From: Streptomyces flavofungini
GTDB taxonomy: Bacteria > Actinomycetota > Actinomycetes > Streptomycetales > Streptomycetaceae
DNA: 64,000 bases
NCBI RefSeq assembly: GCF_030388665.1
Contig: NZ_CP128846.1
Coordinates: forward strand, 1,426,001-1,490,000
Direction of reading: 5' to 3'
Of this stretch, positions 63,285-64,000 are shown piece after piece. Below the pieces are notes generated by a model that was not told where the DNA came from, made no database searches, and saw nothing but the letters and a program-made list of their open reading frames with translations. The number at the start of each line of letters is the position of its first letter. The stretch's first letter is position 1. A program made the translations under genes and the position numbers.

Positions 63285-64000
63285 TCACGCCGCCTCCTCG
63301 AAGAGATGGCCATGAGGGCGGTCGAGTGCGGTCAGGGCCGCCCGGGCTGCGGTGATTCCGCTGCGTACGGCACTTTCCATCGTCGCGGGCCAGCCGGTGG
63401 CGGTCCACGCGCCGGCCAGGTAGAGCCCGGACGCGTTGGTGTGCGCGCCCGGACGCAGGCGGCCGACGCCCGGTGTGGGCGCGAAGGTGGCCGTGCGCTC
63501 CCGGGTCACGAAGAAGTCGAGGACCCGTGCGCCGTGCGCGGCGGGCAGGAGGCGCTCGAGCTCCGGCAGATAGCGCTCCTTGAGCGCCGCCACGGGAGCG
63601 TCGATCTCGTCCTGGGCCGCGGACTGCGACACCGCCAGGTACTGGCCCTCGGCCAGGCCCGAGGCGTCGGTCCGGTCGAAGACCCACTGCACGGGGGTGC
63701 CGAGCGCGGCGAAGAAGGGCCGCTTGAGGACCTTCCGGTCGTACACGACGTGGATGTTCAGGATCGGCGCGGTCTCGATGCCGAGCAGCCGGTCGGGCTC
63801 GTCGAGGGCACCGTCCGGGAGCAGGTCGTGGGTCTCGGCCTGGGGCACGGCGAGCACCACCGTGTCCGCCGGGATGGTCTCGCCGGGAACCTCGACGCGC
63901 CAACCGCCGTTCTCACTACGGGAGATGGAGGTGACACGTGCCCTCAGTTCGGTACGCACGCCCGCCGAGTCGAGCGCCTTGCGGGCCAGACCGTCATGGA
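63285..64000 (-). CDS. hpnE: Hydroxysqualene dehydroxylase, C-terminal part (runs off the window)
   Basis: About 238 C-terminal residues of an amine-oxidase-fold flavoprotein; the N-terminal FAD domain lies beyond the window. VVLAVPQAETHDLLP and the C-terminal LYLAGAWTATGWPATMESAVRSGITAARAAL (FAD-contacting end) match HpnE. HpnE removes the hydroxyl of hydroxysqualene to give squalene. The frame is open to the window edge. Confidence 0.9.
   Translation of the reverse strand, partial: HDGLARKALDSAGVRTELRARVTSISRSENGGWRVEVPGETIPADTVVLAVPQAETHDLLPDGALDEPDRLLGIETAPILNIHVVYDRKVLKRPFFAALGTPVQWVFDRTDASGLAEGQYLAVSQSAAQDEIDAPVAALKERYLPELERLLPAAHGARVLDFFVTRERTATFAPTPGVGRLRPGAHTNASGLYLAGAWTATGWPATMESAVRSGITAARAALTALDRPHGHLFEEAA

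Overview
The window is high-GC DNA with the gene families of a Streptomyces-type actinomycete: an AfsR/SARP regulator, a Cvn-type conservon, a squalene-hopene cyclase cluster, several XRE-cupin regulators, and GTG starts with 4-bp ATGA overlaps. All functions below come from reading translated sequence and recalling families; no database search was run.

Region 1 (1-14.9 kb) looks like accessory or specialised metabolism. It holds a partial HicB-like gene, two NTF2-fold proteins and a 1092-aa SARP regulator. Convergent to these is a tightly coupled minus-strand operon: a BacA-like prephenate decarboxylase, a DUF6421-like protein, an NTF2/SnoaL-like protein, a class-IV (branched-chain type) aminotransferase and an AzlC/AzlD amino-acid exporter pair. 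This is my best candidate for an undescribed system, making and exporting a prephenate-derived non-protein amino acid. Beside it on the same strand are a Pls/PosA-family single-module NRPS (amino-acid homopolymer synthetase, lysine-like specificity residues) and an M1 metallopeptidase. tRNA-Pro(GGG) closes the region.

Region 2 (15.2-22.7 kb) has a split transketolase pair behind an apparent MerR-type promoter. A decayed mobile-element zone follows: two opposed IS-transposase remnants flanking a HAD phosphatase, and a truncated serine recombinase. An MFS exporter, an MmcQ/YjbR protein and an alpha/beta hydrolase come next.

Region 3 (22.8-38.6 kb) is carbohydrate and nutrient metabolism: a secreted ThuA/PQQ-sugar-dehydrogenase/PKD fusion with a Tat-exported sugar isomerase; an ABC importer for a small organic nutrient with an XRE-cupin regulator and an acetyltransferase; a LysR regulator; threonine catabolism (kbl, tdh); and a Gfo/Idh oxidoreductase divergent from a DUF2264 protein. 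The ThuA gene and the ABC importer share the same promoter plus LacI-type operator layout.

Region 4 (38.7-53.8 kb) is signalling and housekeeping: a conservon (CvnA-D) followed by a GAF protein, a metallo-beta-lactamase-fold hydrolase, an AhpD-like protein, an amino-acid dehydrogenase with a TetR regulator, a decayed SIMPL gene, an SGNH hydrolase, a GH36 alpha-galactosidase, a tyrosine phosphatase, and an XRE-cupin regulator with a small membrane protein.

Region 5 (53.8-64 kb) is most of a hopanoid cluster on the minus strand: hpnE (partial), polyprenyl diphosphate synthase, shc, hpnG, hpnH, ispG, dxs, hpnO. The MEP-pathway genes ispG and dxs sit inside it, coupling isoprenoid precursor supply to C35 hopanoid synthesis.
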